A stretch of 64,000 nucleotides of DNA, from positions 372,001-436,000 of the forward strand of contig BAAHQB010000086.1 in NCBI GenBank assembly GCA_054601695.1. Direction: 5' to 3'. Source of the DNA: Amorphochlora amoebiformis. Its lineage: Eukaryota; Cercozoa; Chlorarachniophyceae. Both the position numbers and the translations under genes were made by a program. Under the pieces are notes generated by a model. The model had not been told where the DNA came from. It made no database searches and worked only from the letters and a program-made list of their open reading frames with translations. Positions 1-64,000 of this stretch are shown here, piece by piece (within the stretch, counting starts at the first letter, position 1; each line of letters starts with the position of its first letter).

Positions 1-2
1 GA

Positions 3-158
3 ACACTGGCCGAAAACGCGCATAGGACTCTCGCACCCGGGGTTCCTCTGGTATGCATGTTTGGCCGTGAATTTGAATATGATATATATATTATATATAT
101 ATGTATGTATGTATATATATATATATATATATGTATATGCATATATATATGTATATGC

Positions 159-193
<35 letters not shown>

Positions 194-275
194 GTATATA
201 TATATATGTGTGTGTGTGTGTGTATACAGGGATGTATGCGTGTGTATATATATAATATGTATATATATATATATA

Positions 276-309
<34 letters not shown>

Positions 310-358
310 TTGATGCATGATGTACATACATATATATATATATACTCTCATTTGTATT

Positions 359-395
<37 letters not shown>

Positions 396-845
396 ATGTA
401 TACACATATATACATATATATATATATGTGTGTAAGAAGTTTTAATGTTTGTATTCAGGTGGGTTGGGATGTGGCAGTAACTGATAAAGGGATCCTACTG
501 TTAGAAGGTATTTATATAATATATACAACGTATATATATGCATACATATAGTGTGTATATTTTCAATATAATATATATGTCTATATACACATATGTATAT
601 ATATATATATACCAATTGTATACATGTATTATGCATATACATATATATATACAATTTTTTGTTTTTTTGTGCATGTATAAATTATGAAATGTACGAATTA
701 AACAATATATATACATTTTAATATGCATAATATATTAATTTTTTTTTTTTATATTACACAAAAATTAAACTGTAATGTTACATATCAAAATATTTATAAT
801 TACAATAATATTTTTATGCGTATACGTTAGTATACGTACTTTTAC

Positions 846-928
<83 letters not shown>

Positions 929-932
929 GCAC

Positions 933-971
<39 letters not shown>

Positions 972-1185
972 AACATATATACATACATACACGCATTACA
1001 GGAAACTTCAGCTGTAATTTCTTTATGGGCACTGTGGACTACGACTGGTAAGTCTTATATTAAAAACACTCAATATACTGACATCTGGGATATCTATGTA
1101 GATGTATGCATTTGTGTACGCATATTGGTAAAAGCGCATGTATATATATATTATATATATATATATATATGTGTGTATATACATT

Positions 1186-1264
<79 letters not shown>

Positions 1265-1648
1265 GTATGTTGTATAACAATATCATAGCATACGGTAACT
1301 TTGTAGATGCATAATTTTGAATTTACGGAAGCAAACCTTTCCAAATAAAACATTGAATTATATATATGCTCACCACCAAACCAACTCCAGCTCTAACCTT
1401 AACCCTAGCCCTGGGCCTAAATCTAGCCTAACCCTATTCCTAACCCTAACCATAACCCTAACCCTAATCCTAACCCTAACCCTAACCCTAACCCTAATCC
1501 TAACCCTAACCCTAACCCTAACCCTAACCCTAACCCTAACCATGTCACATGTCAAATATTACAAAACACATTTAGGTATTACAATTTCTGCGACGAGTAC
1601 ATGAAGCTCCTGTGGCTAAAATCACCTCCCGGACCCGACCGCCGCTGA
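3..1648 (+). CDS. Sugar-transfer-associated ATP-grasp protein, C-terminal part
   Basis: This gene enters from the left edge, so its start is missing. Four exons join in phase: 3-50, 459-507, 1002-1047 and 1576-1648 (stop TGA 1646-1648). Donors are GTATGC, GTATTT and GTAAGT; acceptors are TTCAG, TACAG and TTTAG. The joined end contains [15 protein letters not shown], then [18 protein letters not shown], then [14 protein letters not shown]. The GWDxAxTxxGxxLxEGN stretch is the typical C-terminal nucleotide/metal-binding strand of the sugar-transfer-associated ATP-grasp family, with Glu and Asn as expected catalytic/metal ligands. Members are thought to ligate carboxylates during cell-surface or sugar modification; the substrate here is unknown. 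The last intron (1048-1575) holds a CCCTAA array. The family call rests on motif recognition; another ATP-grasp subgroup remains possible. Confidence 0.65.
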
Positions 1649-1954
1649 CTGTGACGGGCCACTGACGGCCGGAGCTCAGACTAGCTATAGCTAATATATA
1701 GTGGCGCATATATCTAGTCAGTAGCCTTCATATTTCCGAGGCCTGAGCTGTGCATTAATACTAGTGATATCACTGAAATCGAGGTCACCTAGGTCACGCC
1801 GTGATATTAGATACAAAAAACCACACATAATATATATACACATATATATATATATATATATATATAAACACGTGATGTATATGCATATACTTCTAAGTTC
1901 CAAATAAAGGCTCGAGTTTTCAGTTTACTACTAGTCTATATATCATGACATATA

Positions 1955-2002
<48 letters not shown>

Positions 2003-2383
2003 CACACAAAAAGACACATATGTAACTTATAATGATTCGATAACCTAGCAAAAATAAGTGAGTTAAATGTGCTACTAGTGTTAGTGTGCTGCAATTAAGC
2101 CGCTGATCTATTTTTCATATATTTACATTTTATCCTAATATTTGAATTATGGGTTCTAGGCAGTGGGTGCGTGCATGCCGTTCGATGCGACGTTTGGGCG
2201 AGTCATTATCTGCGGAGGAAGTTCGGTGAATCTGGGGATGACGTCGTGGATACGATATTTCCTGTCGCTGGAATCATCGAGAGCGTTTGCGTCCAATATG
2301 ATTGTTGAGATTCTTTCCGTCCATTATCTATATGAATATAGATCAATACATAATAATATATATATATATATATATATATAATA

Positions 2384-2424
<41 letters not shown>

Positions 2425-2467
2425 TTATATATATATATATATATTTACACATGTATACATACATATA

Positions 2468-2509
<42 letters not shown>

Positions 2510-3192
2510 TATATGAATATTTATTAAATTTATATGCACACATATATATGTACCTGTTGTTTCCTCCCTTGTATTTTAACTGGAGGTCCTGACTGAGGGA
2601 TGTCAAAGTCAGATGAAGAAGAGCTCGCATTGTCGTGTGCACATATACCAGACTCGCAGGAGGGTGCTGTAGATCTCACTCGCTGGGGTAGGAAGCCGGG
2701 CTCGACGCACCGAATGTGATTTAAGTCGTGGTGTGAACCAGACCCTTCACAGAGTTGATGTTGACCGCCTATAAGGAAGAACTCACTGTTAAACTTGACA
2801 AATGCTGTACAGATCCTCTGGAGGAGATCGTAAACCCACAGTGAGGAGAAATAGACAGCTTGATGTCGTGGACCGCCTTTACGTGTCTACGGAATATGAC
2901 TTGGAAAGGACGATGGGACATATGTGGGACAGTTCATGTGGTGTCACGCACCATGTCACAGGTCAATGAATTTGCCAAATAAGTTGTATCTATTTAGAAT
3001 ATATGTGTATCTTATTCTGGATATATGAACTTAGATAATTGTATATGCCGTGAGGTCACGATATATCGTAGAGTCACTCTACATTGTCACACTGGATCCC
3101 ATGTGACACACCCTTATGTCACCATATACCACCCTGGAATGTCACACGTCTTCGTAGTGTGACAAACCAGCGTGACGGGTCGTGGCGGTCGG
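1649..3192. other. Spacer between ATP-grasp gene and FAM32A
   Basis: The stretch mixes (TA)n (about 1835-1865, 1965-1998, 2350-2510) with unique sequence. Several frames are open on both strands in 2156-2886, and the strand cannot be settled by phase. At 2925-3180 there are many copies of short GTCAC/GTGAC words, for example GTGTCACGCACCATGTCAC and CATGTGACACACCC, just upstream of the FAM32A start; they could be regulatory but this is not shown. Confidence 0.4.
2156..2886 (-). CDS. Possible two-exon 3' end of an unknown gene
   Basis: Reading the minus strand, 2886 down to 2554 is open for 111 codons and ends at a plausible donor (CAG then GTACAT). It includes [20 protein letters not shown] and a Ser-rich acidic stretch. 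A second open block, about 2312 down to a TAG at 2156, reads [19 protein letters not shown] at its start. The phase between the two blocks does not fit simply: phase 0 would instead give a short basic tail ending earlier. A plus-strand model ([19 protein letters not shown] from 2600, and a separate open block at 2163-2318) is also possible. I recognise no domain. Treat as a candidate only. Confidence 0.25.
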
Positions 3193-3953
3193 ATGTACAC
3201 GTCCGTGCAGCGAGGAAAGCTCTCCTTCAAAACCGCGGGAAAGTATTGACATGTTTTCCACTTTAAACGGGACCGGAGGGTGACTTGTGGTTTATGTTGA
3301 ATCTATCCCGTGAGGGGAGGTAGAGGAAACTGGATTTCACACTATTGTGCGTGGCGTGTCAGGAAGAAGAAGAAAAAGAAGAGGAAAAACGCGGATAAGG
3401 ACTCCGAGGTGAGAGATGCATAATCTATAGGAGTCAACCTGGGTCGGGGAAGGGTTCCTGGTTTGGAGGGAAAGGGAACCGAATTTTTGCGTGTTTTACA
3501 GCTTATGTTTTACCACAATTTGTGGTGAATGTTTAGAGAACAGATAAAAAGCTCAAATCTTCAGATTCCAAATCAAGGTCGAAGGAGGAGAAGGTATTGA
3601 TCTGTTTCAATGTAGGTTATATGTATTCGTTGCGAAAGACATTGACTTTGGCACTCATTGTGTAACCAAATTTGTACCATGTACCCAGTTCATCCCTAAT
3701 ATTAATCGTGACCCTAACCTGAACCATAACCTCAGTTCGAAGGTCTCACTGAAAGCGAAAAAAACTACTTGAAGACCAAGTCCAAGATGGTGTCACAGAT
3801 GATATATTACCCCAGCTTTCTATGCCTCTATCTAACCTCTTCTCTTGTTAATGTTTATATCACGTGAAACGAGAAATACACGCAAGATCCATGTGGGATC
3901 ACATGTACATATGTACACGCATATATATATATATATATGTATATGTATGTGTA

Positions 3954-3994
<41 letters not shown>

Positions 3995-4046
3995 CATATG
4001 GATGTATGTGTATATGTATATATACACACATATATCTATATATGTT

Positions 4047-4095
<49 letters not shown>

Positions 4096-4481
4096 TTATA
4101 TACAGAAATACACATACACACATATATATACATACATATCCATACAGAATATAATATATATATATCTATATACATATACATATATATACATATATCTTAA
4201 TATAGAGAAATATGTATGTCTATATATACACATATATATATGTTACATGTGTATGTCTATCTGCGTATACACACATATACACATACACACACATGTGCAT
4301 ATACATACACACATACACATACACATGTAACATATATATATGCGTATATATACACATACATATTTCTCTATATTAAGATATATATATATATATATATGTA
4401 TATGTATATAGATACATATATTATATTCTGTATGGATATGTATGTATATATATGTGTGTATGTGTATTTCTGTATATAAAG

Positions 4482-4512
<31 letters not shown>

Positions 4513-4818
4513 AACATATATAGATATATGTGTGTATATATACATATACACATAAATATGTGTGCATATATGTATATATACATGTACACACACAGAGATA
4601 TACACATATAAAAATACTATACACATATATATGTATATATGTGTGTATTATAAACATTTTTATATGCACATGTGTAAAATATTTATACATTTATATAGAT
4701 ACCGTACGAATACTATGTATATGTTATCTTTATATATATGAGAAATATATATATATATATATATGTATATATTATATATATATATATATATGTATATACA
4801 ACGTTCTTGATATATGTA

Positions 4819-4864
<46 letters not shown>

Positions 4865-4879
4865 CATATATATATATAC

Positions 4880-4931
<52 letters not shown>

Positions 4932-5223
4932 GCACACATACACATACGCATACATAAATATATATATATATATATACATACGTATATATATAAATATGTA
5001 TATATATATATATATAGATTTTTATATATACACACATATACATATATATATATATATGTTTATAAATGTAAACATATATTATCAGGAGGAGCGATTAATT
5101 AAGAAGAAGATTAAAAAGACTCACAGAGAGAAGATCAAGGAGTTCAACAACTACCTAGGATCGCTTACAGAACACAACGATATCCCGAGGGTGATATATA
5201 CATACATATTATCTTTATTATAC

Positions 5224-5254
<31 letters not shown>

Positions 5255-5333
5255 CATATACATATCCATACTAATTTTTAAGAACCGGATTATATGAGAA
5301 TGTTCATGTCCAAATTAGGTTGGTCCTGGATAA
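3193..5333 (+). CDS. FAM32A: FAM32A-like spliceosomal protein, complete
   Basis: Six exons, 3193-3242, 3363-3408, 3537-3593, 3736-3789, 5086-5190 and 5319-5333, join without a phase break into 108 residues, close to the usual length of about 110. The start [13 protein letters not shown] matches the family's N-terminus. It is followed by a lysine run ([15 protein letters not shown]), the segment [18 protein letters not shown], and the diagnostic C-terminal block [20 protein letters not shown] followed by HNDIPRVGPG and a stop. The last exon encodes only VGPG. In other eukaryotes FAM32A sits in the catalytic spliceosome and helps hold the 3' exon. Donors are GTATTG, GTGAGA, GTATTG, GTGTCA and GTGATA. 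Intron 4 (3790-5085) is nearly all AT repeat and carries a long palindrome. The 3' end faces that of XPO5, 315 bp away. Confidence 0.92.
3790..5085. repeat. AT-rich FAM32A intron 4 with long inverted repeat
   Basis: About 4010-4215 reads as the reverse complement of about 4355-4560. Matching landmarks are AATATAGAGAAATATGTATG on the left against CATACATATTTCTCTATATT on the right, and CATACAGAATATAATATA against TATATTATATTCTGTATG. The region between also pairs (GTTACATGTGTATG with CATACACATGTAAC), so the palindrome spans about 550 bp with its centre near 4283. The rest of the intron (4730-5060) is (TA)n with TATG and TACA variants. Confidence 0.8.
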
Positions 5334-5647
5334 CGGCCGTAGTCAGTACTGACGGATACCGACTTGGCTGTCGAAAGTTACACTTCAATGCATATGTTTT
5401 TTGGATCTACCAGTTTACATATAATTCTATTCAAGTACCGCGCACCTTAATCTAGTTAATTACTAGCCCCAAACTAGAAAGGGTATCTTAGGCTATCATA
5501 CAATAGCATAATGTAGTGACTAGGCTCTAGCCCTTAGTTACATTGTATTTACGAGATTCCAGAGAGAGCAACAATAATTGAATTTAAAACCATGTCTGAA
5601 TGCTGAACTATCTAGACTATGACTAGTGAAGAACTATAAGCCATGGA
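5334..5647. other. Convergent intergenic spacer FAM32A / XPO5
   Basis: This 314-bp unique AT-rich stretch lies between two stop codons. It contains several CTAGA/TCTAG words and no open frame of note. It should hold both polyadenylation sites; no single signal stands out. Confidence 0.6.
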
Positions 5648-32381
<26,734 letters not shown>

Positions 32382-32745
32382 TCTTCCTAAATTGTCAGTT
32401 CTTTTTGTTTTAACCCCTTTTTCAACCAGCCCCACCCCTCGGAAGAACTCGCAGAAAGTGCTTTCCGGAAGCCGATGGAGTTGCGGACACGTGGAAAGGT
32501 ATGTTATGAGATATCTGCACACGCATATACAAATTATCTAAAATATAATATAAGCATATCTATTTTCAGATATCAGCCTAAGAATTCGCTAGGGATTCTA
32601 TGATATACACCATATCCCTAAAAGGGTATGTACATATCCGAGAATAGATATAAGGATATATCTTTCGCATCCAGTAAAGTACCCCCCCTACGTCGTCAGA
32701 CCCGCAGAACATCGTGCGCACAGACACACCCGAAGCGAGGGGAAA
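32382..32745. promoter_or_regulatory. Divergent promoter region XPO5 / membrane protein gene
   Basis: These 364 bp separate two start codons that point away from each other, so both promoters probably lie here. No TATA-type or motif call is safe. A short plus-strand block MELRTRGK (32475-32498) with a good GTATGT donor, and GFYDIHHIPKR ending at another GTATGT, could be 5' exons of the plus gene, but their phase does not reach the start at 32746. Confidence 0.5.
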
Positions 32746-53838
<21,093 letters not shown>

Positions 53839-53953
53839 TTCAAATACGAAATGGGATCCCGATATTACGTGTTTGGGGGATTCTTGGGAGGGTCTCCATG
53901 AATCTCTGGAAGACCTACTGAGAGTCCCTGAGAGACTCCAGGGACTTTCGGAA
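53839..53953. promoter_or_regulatory. Short divergent promoter interval
   Basis: Only 115 bp separate the start codons of the minus-strand surface protein and the plus-strand acetyltransferase in this model. Either the promoters overlap each other's first exons or the true starts lie further apart. Confidence 0.4.
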
Positions 53954-58253
<4,300 letters not shown>

Positions 58254-58357
58254 CAAGAGATTGTATGTAATGTAGAAGAAATTGTATGTATATATACGTA
58301 AACGTGAGTGTATTTTATATATTCGTAAAAGGGCATATTATACATATATATTATATA

Positions 58358-58405
<48 letters not shown>

Positions 58406-58678
58406 CACATACACGCATACATATGGATTTTTTTTGTATATATATATATAAATTTTGTATATATTTATTTGTTCACGTTTAAGGTTTGGGTTTGGGTCAA
58501 CATTATAGCTTATTACGGTTTAGTAGGGTTATCTGATCAGCGTACATAATTTTTGTATAAAACTATACAATTTATAATATAATGCCTAGAGATACAGAAA
58601 ACTTAGTACATATTACATACATACGCGCATTGACTGGGTACTGTTGTGTGGGGTGATTCGGAGACAGATTGGTCTGAA

Positions 58679-58771
58679 GAGAGAGAGGGGGGAGAATGAG
58701 AGAGAAAGAGAGAGGGAGAGTGAGAGAGAAAGAGAGAGGGAGAGTGAGAGAGAAAGAGAGAGGAGAGAGAG

Positions 58772-58830
<59 letters not shown>

Positions 58831-58980
58831 AAGAGAGACAGAGAGAGGGAGAGAGAGAGAGAGAGAAAGAGAGAAAGAGAGAGAGAGAGAGAAAGAGAAA
58901 GAGAAAGAGAGAGAGAGAGAGGGAGAGAGAGAGAGAGAGGGAGAGAGGAAAGAGAGAGAGAGAGAGAGGTAGAGGGAGAA

Positions 58981-59026
<46 letters not shown>

Positions 59027-59052
59027 AGAGAGAGAGAAAGAGAGAAAAGAGA
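58679..59052 (+). repeat. GA polypurine tract
   Basis: About 370 bp of GAGAGA/GAAAGA, similar in style to 42290-43735 but shorter. Confidence 0.92.
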
Positions 59053-59090
59053 TTGTAATATCCGCTGAATTGGTCTAATCGTGCTCTCAG

Positions 59091-59183
59091 GTTCCTCGTC
59101 ACCCCTTAAGTCAGGCTCGCCTAGACAATTTCTATTCCGCGTTGACGAGCCCTACAAATAGGATAAATCTCTACTCCTCCTGA
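59091..59183 (+). CDS. Possible C-terminal exon
   Basis: It follows a strong 3' splice site: branch-like CTGAAT/CTAATC, then GTGCTCTCAG. It reads VPRHPLSQARLDNFYSALTS, then PTNRINLYSS and TGA. It starts in phase 0, so it could be an alternative last exon of the acetyltransferase through the donor at 58222, or the end of another gene whose other exons I did not find. A minus-strand frame (EPDLRGDEEPESTIRPIQ) overlaps but lacks a donor. Confidence 0.35.
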   Translation, partial: VPRHPLSQARLDNFYSALTSPTNRINLYSS

Positions 59184-59558
59184 AGAGTGGAAAAAAAAAA
59201 AATTCTGAGGAAAATTCTCGGAAGTATCTTGTCGAAGTGGGTAGTTCGTTGGTTGTTGTACCCAAGGCCGCCAAATGTGATCCGTAACGGCCGCTACGAG
59301 CATCATATTTTTACGAAGTCGAGACGTATGTGTACGTGTTACGTGTTACGTGTACGTGTTACATGTTACGTGTACGTAGATAGGATACACGGAGTCATTC
59401 GTTGTGCCTGAAAGAAAGCTGTAGGTGAAAGCTGTAGATATGTAGATATGTCTAAAAATTAATGTCCATCCAGTATTCTTCTATCGGTCATATAGTGCCG
59501 GTATATATGTAGGTACATACATGTATGTATATATGTATGTATATTCATGTATGCATAC

Positions 59559-59596
<38 letters not shown>

Positions 59597-59677
59597 ATAT
59601 TAATATATATATATTATATATATATATATATATGTATATATAATACAATAATATATATATATATGTAGTACAATGAT

Positions 59678-59710
<33 letters not shown>

Positions 59711-59799
59711 TATATATATGAACATCACATACTAGATTCAGATGATTTGTATTAGAATTTAACACAGCATATCAACTTCATAATATATATATATATCTA

Positions 59800-59860
<61 letters not shown>

Positions 59861-60811
59861 CATGTGTATATATATACATATATACATACATATATATATG
59901 TGTATATATATACGTACTAGACGTATATGCGCAAATACATCCAGTATATAATGTATGTGTGTGGGCCACAGTATCATAGTGTGTGGGCCAGAGTATCATA
60001 GTGTGTGGACACATATATATAATACAGTGTGTGCAGTGTATCTATCTACAGGATATTTTGGGATATTGGCTTGCTATAGAAAAGCACACAGTCATCACGA
60101 CAAATCTAAAAATAATATTCAATGATACTACGGTAGTCGCAGTGATCACGACATTCTGGTCATTGTTGCATCTGCACGTGGTTTTACGTATACATGATGC
60201 ATATACGTACGTACGATGTTAACATAACAGTCAACTCGTAGCTTACTACATATTCGTATTAAATAATGATATATCTAGATAAACAGCGTACATACATGCG
60301 CAGTCTCCAGAGTCTACTTCCCGGGTAGTACGCATATACGTACGTACGTACGTATACGTACGTATATTTGTATGGCCACATAGCCGTATTCGTACATGCG
60401 TATACACTAGATTGATACAACCAGTACGGTGACGTGCGCTGCGTACATCCGCTATTTATTAGGCTGAGACGCTGAGATCCGGCACACAATAGACTGATCT
60501 AGCCTATTATAATGAATTACTAGAATTACAATCTCTGAAATTTCTGCAGAATGTATCCTATTTTCAGTGCCCATGTACACCCATTTACTACTAGATTTAG
60601 TCTTCAGTGTACTACACACGTTAAAAAATAGATCTACTAAACAGTGTGCGGGTTTTGGCTATACATGAGCGGCTTTGGGGTTCAGTACGAACACTATATA
60701 CGTACGTACAGTATTTTCCGGATATTTATATTATGTTTAATTTCTTTCGGCCAAGTCAGGGACACTGCAGTAATTTTTACTCAATTGCCATCTACTCGAG
60801 GATGATATGTA

Positions 60812-61055
60812 TCATTTCCTGTTCCAGTGCATTCTAAGCCACATCACCTGAGATGTATTCATATTATAATTATAATTATGAGTTGTATAAATGTGATGTG
60901 TATGTATATATACATATATGTATGTAATGTTTATATATATGTATATATACATATATATATATATACATATATATACACATATAATGATATATAATAATAT
61001 ATAACACACACATATATATATATATATTATATATATATATATATTATACATATAC

Positions 61056-61134
<79 letters not shown>

Positions 61135-61171
61135 GTATATATGTGTATGTATGTGTATATATACATCACAA

Positions 61172-61202
<31 letters not shown>

Positions 61203-61242
61203 AAATATATATGTATAAATAGATAAATCAATATATATCCGT

Positions 61243-61299
<57 letters not shown>

Positions 61300-61322
61300 A
61301 CATATATATCATATATGCTTTT

Positions 61323-61363
<41 letters not shown>

Positions 61364-61409
61364 TATGTGTATGTGTATGTATATATATTTATATATGTGT
61401 GTATATGTA

Positions 61410-61443
<34 letters not shown>

Positions 61444-61450
61444 ACATACG

Positions 61451-61488
<38 letters not shown>

Positions 61489-61530
61489 AATATATAATAT
61501 ATATATATATATATACATATTATACATACA

Positions 61531-61571
<41 letters not shown>

Positions 61572-61737
61572 TATATAATATAATATGTAACATATATATA
61601 TATATATACAATTTGTATATTTATAAATATACATACCTATATATATACATATATATGTATATATATATATATATATATAATATACACACACACATATATA
61701 TATACATAAATATATATATTTACATATATGTGTAGAT

Positions 61738-61792
<55 letters not shown>

Positions 61793-62093
61793 GTGCATAC
61801 ATATGCGTCATATGTAAATACCATATTATATACTCACATACACATACGAAAACCCATTCCTTTACACCGAATAGCTAAACATACACGTGCATCTACATAC
61901 TACTATACACATATATATATATATATATATTACATATTAATCATAATATATTCATATTCAAATAATTTCCATTTTCATACTCTCACACCCACCCTCTGGT
62001 TTTCCTTCATTCTCCTCAGCATCTCCTGATGGTCTTGTCCTACCCTCTTTCTGCCACCTCTCCTGGACCCAACTACGTTTCTTCCTATCAGAC

Positions 62094-62124
<31 letters not shown>

Positions 62125-62484
62125 TGTATATATATATATATATATATGTAAATACATCTAATATGCAAAGCGAGAAAGGAGGAAGGAAAAGAGAGAGGGA
62201 GAGAGAGATAAAGAGAGGAAAGAGAGAGGAGTGAAAGAGGAGATAAAACCGGGTGTTGCGCGGCCTCTGGCAGCGCGGGCTGGATAGTACATATTATGTA
62301 TTACATATATATATATGTGTGTATATATGTATGTATATATATTTTTATACTTTTAAGATATATTTAAATATTTATATGTATATATATATATACATACATA
62401 TATATGTATATAAGATATATATCTAAAGAATTTTTACTTGACATACTGAAGCACACACACACACATATATATATAATATACATA

Positions 62485-62518
<34 letters not shown>

Positions 62519-62537
62519 CATATATAATACATATACA

Positions 62538-62572
<35 letters not shown>

Positions 62573-62866
62573 CAAACACACACACACACACACACGCACG
62601 AACATATATATACATATATACATATATATACACATATATATACACATATACATACATATATATACATATATATATATACATATACATATTATATTATATA
62701 TATATATACATACATATATATATATATATATAAATATTCTATGTTTAAACCTGCTTGGGCTCTGAGAATCGCCTCTGTGTGCATAAGTTGTGAGGCTAGT
62801 AAGTTGACTACAGGTCTAGCCATAATCTTTACCGATATCAACGACCTGATATATATTTATAAATGT

Positions 62867-62911
<45 letters not shown>

Positions 62912-63089
62912 TATTGATATTGATATATATATATATATATATATTATACATGCATAAGTTGTGAGGCTAGTAAGTTGACTACAGGTCTAGCTATTATCTT
63001 TACCGATATCAGTGAACTATATATATATACATATATACATATATATATATATATGTACACATATTCATATATATATATATATGTATATG

Positions 63090-63143
<54 letters not shown>

Positions 63144-63214
63144 AGTTTCTTGAGGCTAGTAAGTCGACTACATTATCTTTACCGATAGTAGTCACATACC
63201 ATAATATAATATAA

Positions 63215-63281
<67 letters not shown>

Positions 63282-63327
63282 TATACCTCGGATAGAAGAG
63301 CTTGATGGGGGCATTGTTGGAGTCCTC
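60812..63327 (-). CDS. Unrecognised gene, 3' part
   Basis: Exons: 63327-63287 ([13 protein letters not shown]), 62845-62751 ([20 protein letters not shown], then EAILRAQA), 62279-62250 (RAARGRATP), 62084-61993 ([20 protein letters not shown], then [10 protein letters not shown]), 61874-61848 (LFGVKEWVF), 60847-60812 ([11 protein letters not shown], stop). All junctions agree in phase. The product is rich in Arg/Ala with amphipathic helices; no domain recognised. The 5' part lies beyond the right edge. A frame in 62084-61993 that starts [15 protein letters not shown] looks like a good N-terminus but conflicts with the phase of the flanking exons. The intron 62085-62249 is GA-rich (pyrimidine-rich in sense). 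Confidence 0.5.
62860..63190 (-). repeat. Two truncated copies of exon 62845-62751
   Basis: The exon's 5' part (plus-strand CTAGTAAGTTGACTACAGGT, then ATCTTTACCGATATCA) is repeated at about 62945-63018 and, more decayed and shorter, at about 63138-63190. (TA)n separates the copies. Both lie between exons 63327-63287 and 62845-62751 and lack the exon's 3' half. Confidence 0.88.
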
Positions 63328-63453
63328 CTGTTGGGAGTATATACTTAAATATAACTACATGTATATGTTTCAATATTACATAATACAAATGTAAATGTTG
63401 AAATGAAATATGATATGTATATTTATAGTGTACTTAGATATTATAAATATATA

Positions 63454-63521
<68 letters not shown>

Positions 63522-63722
63522 GTTTATAATAACAGGTATAATGTAAAAACGTACATACATATGCCTATACACATATATCGTATTAAATAGCTTATATATT
63601 ATATATATATATGTATATATATAATATATATATATATATATACGTACATACACAATGCTATATATATATATATATATAATATATAGCAATATTATCCGTA
63701 TATATATATATTACAATGTATA

Positions 63723-63753
<31 letters not shown>

Positions 63754-64000
63754 GCTTGGCTGTTTATAAATATTTAATATATATAGCTTTATTTAGAATA
63801 TTATCATACATACATAAACGAGTATATTTACATATATATATATATATATATATACCTAAGTACATAATACATATATTTATACCGTAGAAACAGCTAAGTA
63901 TATACAAAATACGTACATATAGTATATATATATATATATACATATACGTATATGTATATATATTATATTATATACGTATACATACATATATATATATATA
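63328..64000. other. Right edge, AT-rich, no exon seen
   Basis: (TA)n with TATG/TACA variants and short unique stretches; I found no coding island here. It is probably an intron of the preceding minus-strand gene. Confidence 0.5.

Larger units (their letters stand above)
58254..60811. other. Region of uncertain content after the GNAT gene
   Basis: It holds a GA tract (58679-59052), short tandem repeats (59340-59390 TACGTGTTACGTG; 59952-60010, a 22-bp GTGTGTGGGCCACAGTATCA type) and an AT-rich unique stretch 60020-60830 with palindromic ACGTACGTACGTATACGTACG near 60330. A plus-strand block 60052-60185 (GYWLAIEKHTVITTNLKII) follows a good acceptor. A minus-strand block 58674-58625 (TNLSPNHPTQQYPVNA) has both splice sites. 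Neither could be joined to a gene with confidence. Confidence 0.35.

Noticed and set aside
61993-62093. N-terminus-like [15 protein letters not shown] on the minus strand
   Set aside because: Flanking exons 62279-62250 and 61874-61848 require the other frame ([13 protein letters not shown]).
62240-62285. GC-rich block GTGTTGCGCGGCCTCTGGCA as a possible tRNA
   Set aside because: No acceptor stem or TTC loop can be formed; it fits as a 30-nt exon instead.

Overview
This is a eukaryotic window. Low-complexity DNA, mostly (TA)n, makes up most of its length, so simple open frames mislead: most long ones are TA (IYIYIY), GA/CT (S/L or R/E) or telomere-type repeat translated. Real coding sequence sits in short islands. 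Joining islands by hand, using splice sites and strict reading-phase continuity, gives about seven intron-dense genes with exons of roughly 15-840 nt. No bacterial features, tRNA, rRNA or CRISPR array were seen. The host is a protist-like eukaryote with spliceosomal introns (GT-AG, two apparent GC-AG) and TTAGGG-type telomere repeats scattered in introns; I cannot name the species or clade. No alignment or gene-prediction program was run, so all homology calls come from reading motifs.

Layout: (1) + 3-1648, the C-terminal end of a sugar-transfer-associated ATP-grasp protein. (2) 1649-3192, spacer with one weak minus-strand candidate. (3) + 3193-5333, a complete six-exon FAM32A orthologue (108 aa) whose fourth intron carries a long near-perfect palindrome. 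(4) - 32381-5648, an exportin-5 (XPO5/HASTY/Msn5) gene of about 26.7 kb and about 50 exons, convergent with FAM32A. (5) + 32746-39758, a 14-exon conserved membrane-associated protein starting 365 bp from XPO5, divergently. (6) - 53838-39728, a secreted or type I membrane protein with a signal peptide, Ser/Thr/Pro repeats and one transmembrane segment; its last codons overlap gene 5 antisense by 31 bp. (7) + 53954-58253, a GNAT acetyltransferase of RimJ/RimL type starting 116 bp from gene 6. (8) - 63327-60812, the 3' part of an unrecognised gene running off the window.

The most unusual property is structural. At many exons a partial copy of the exon edge, with its splice site, is repeated one to six times in the neighbouring intron, each copy separated by (TA)n. 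Introns also carry CCCTAA arrays and a dispersed unit of about 50 bp. FAM32A (a spliceosome factor) and XPO5 (a RNA/tRNA export receptor) are housekeeping genes; the gene set does not look like an operon or a dedicated defence or mobile system.
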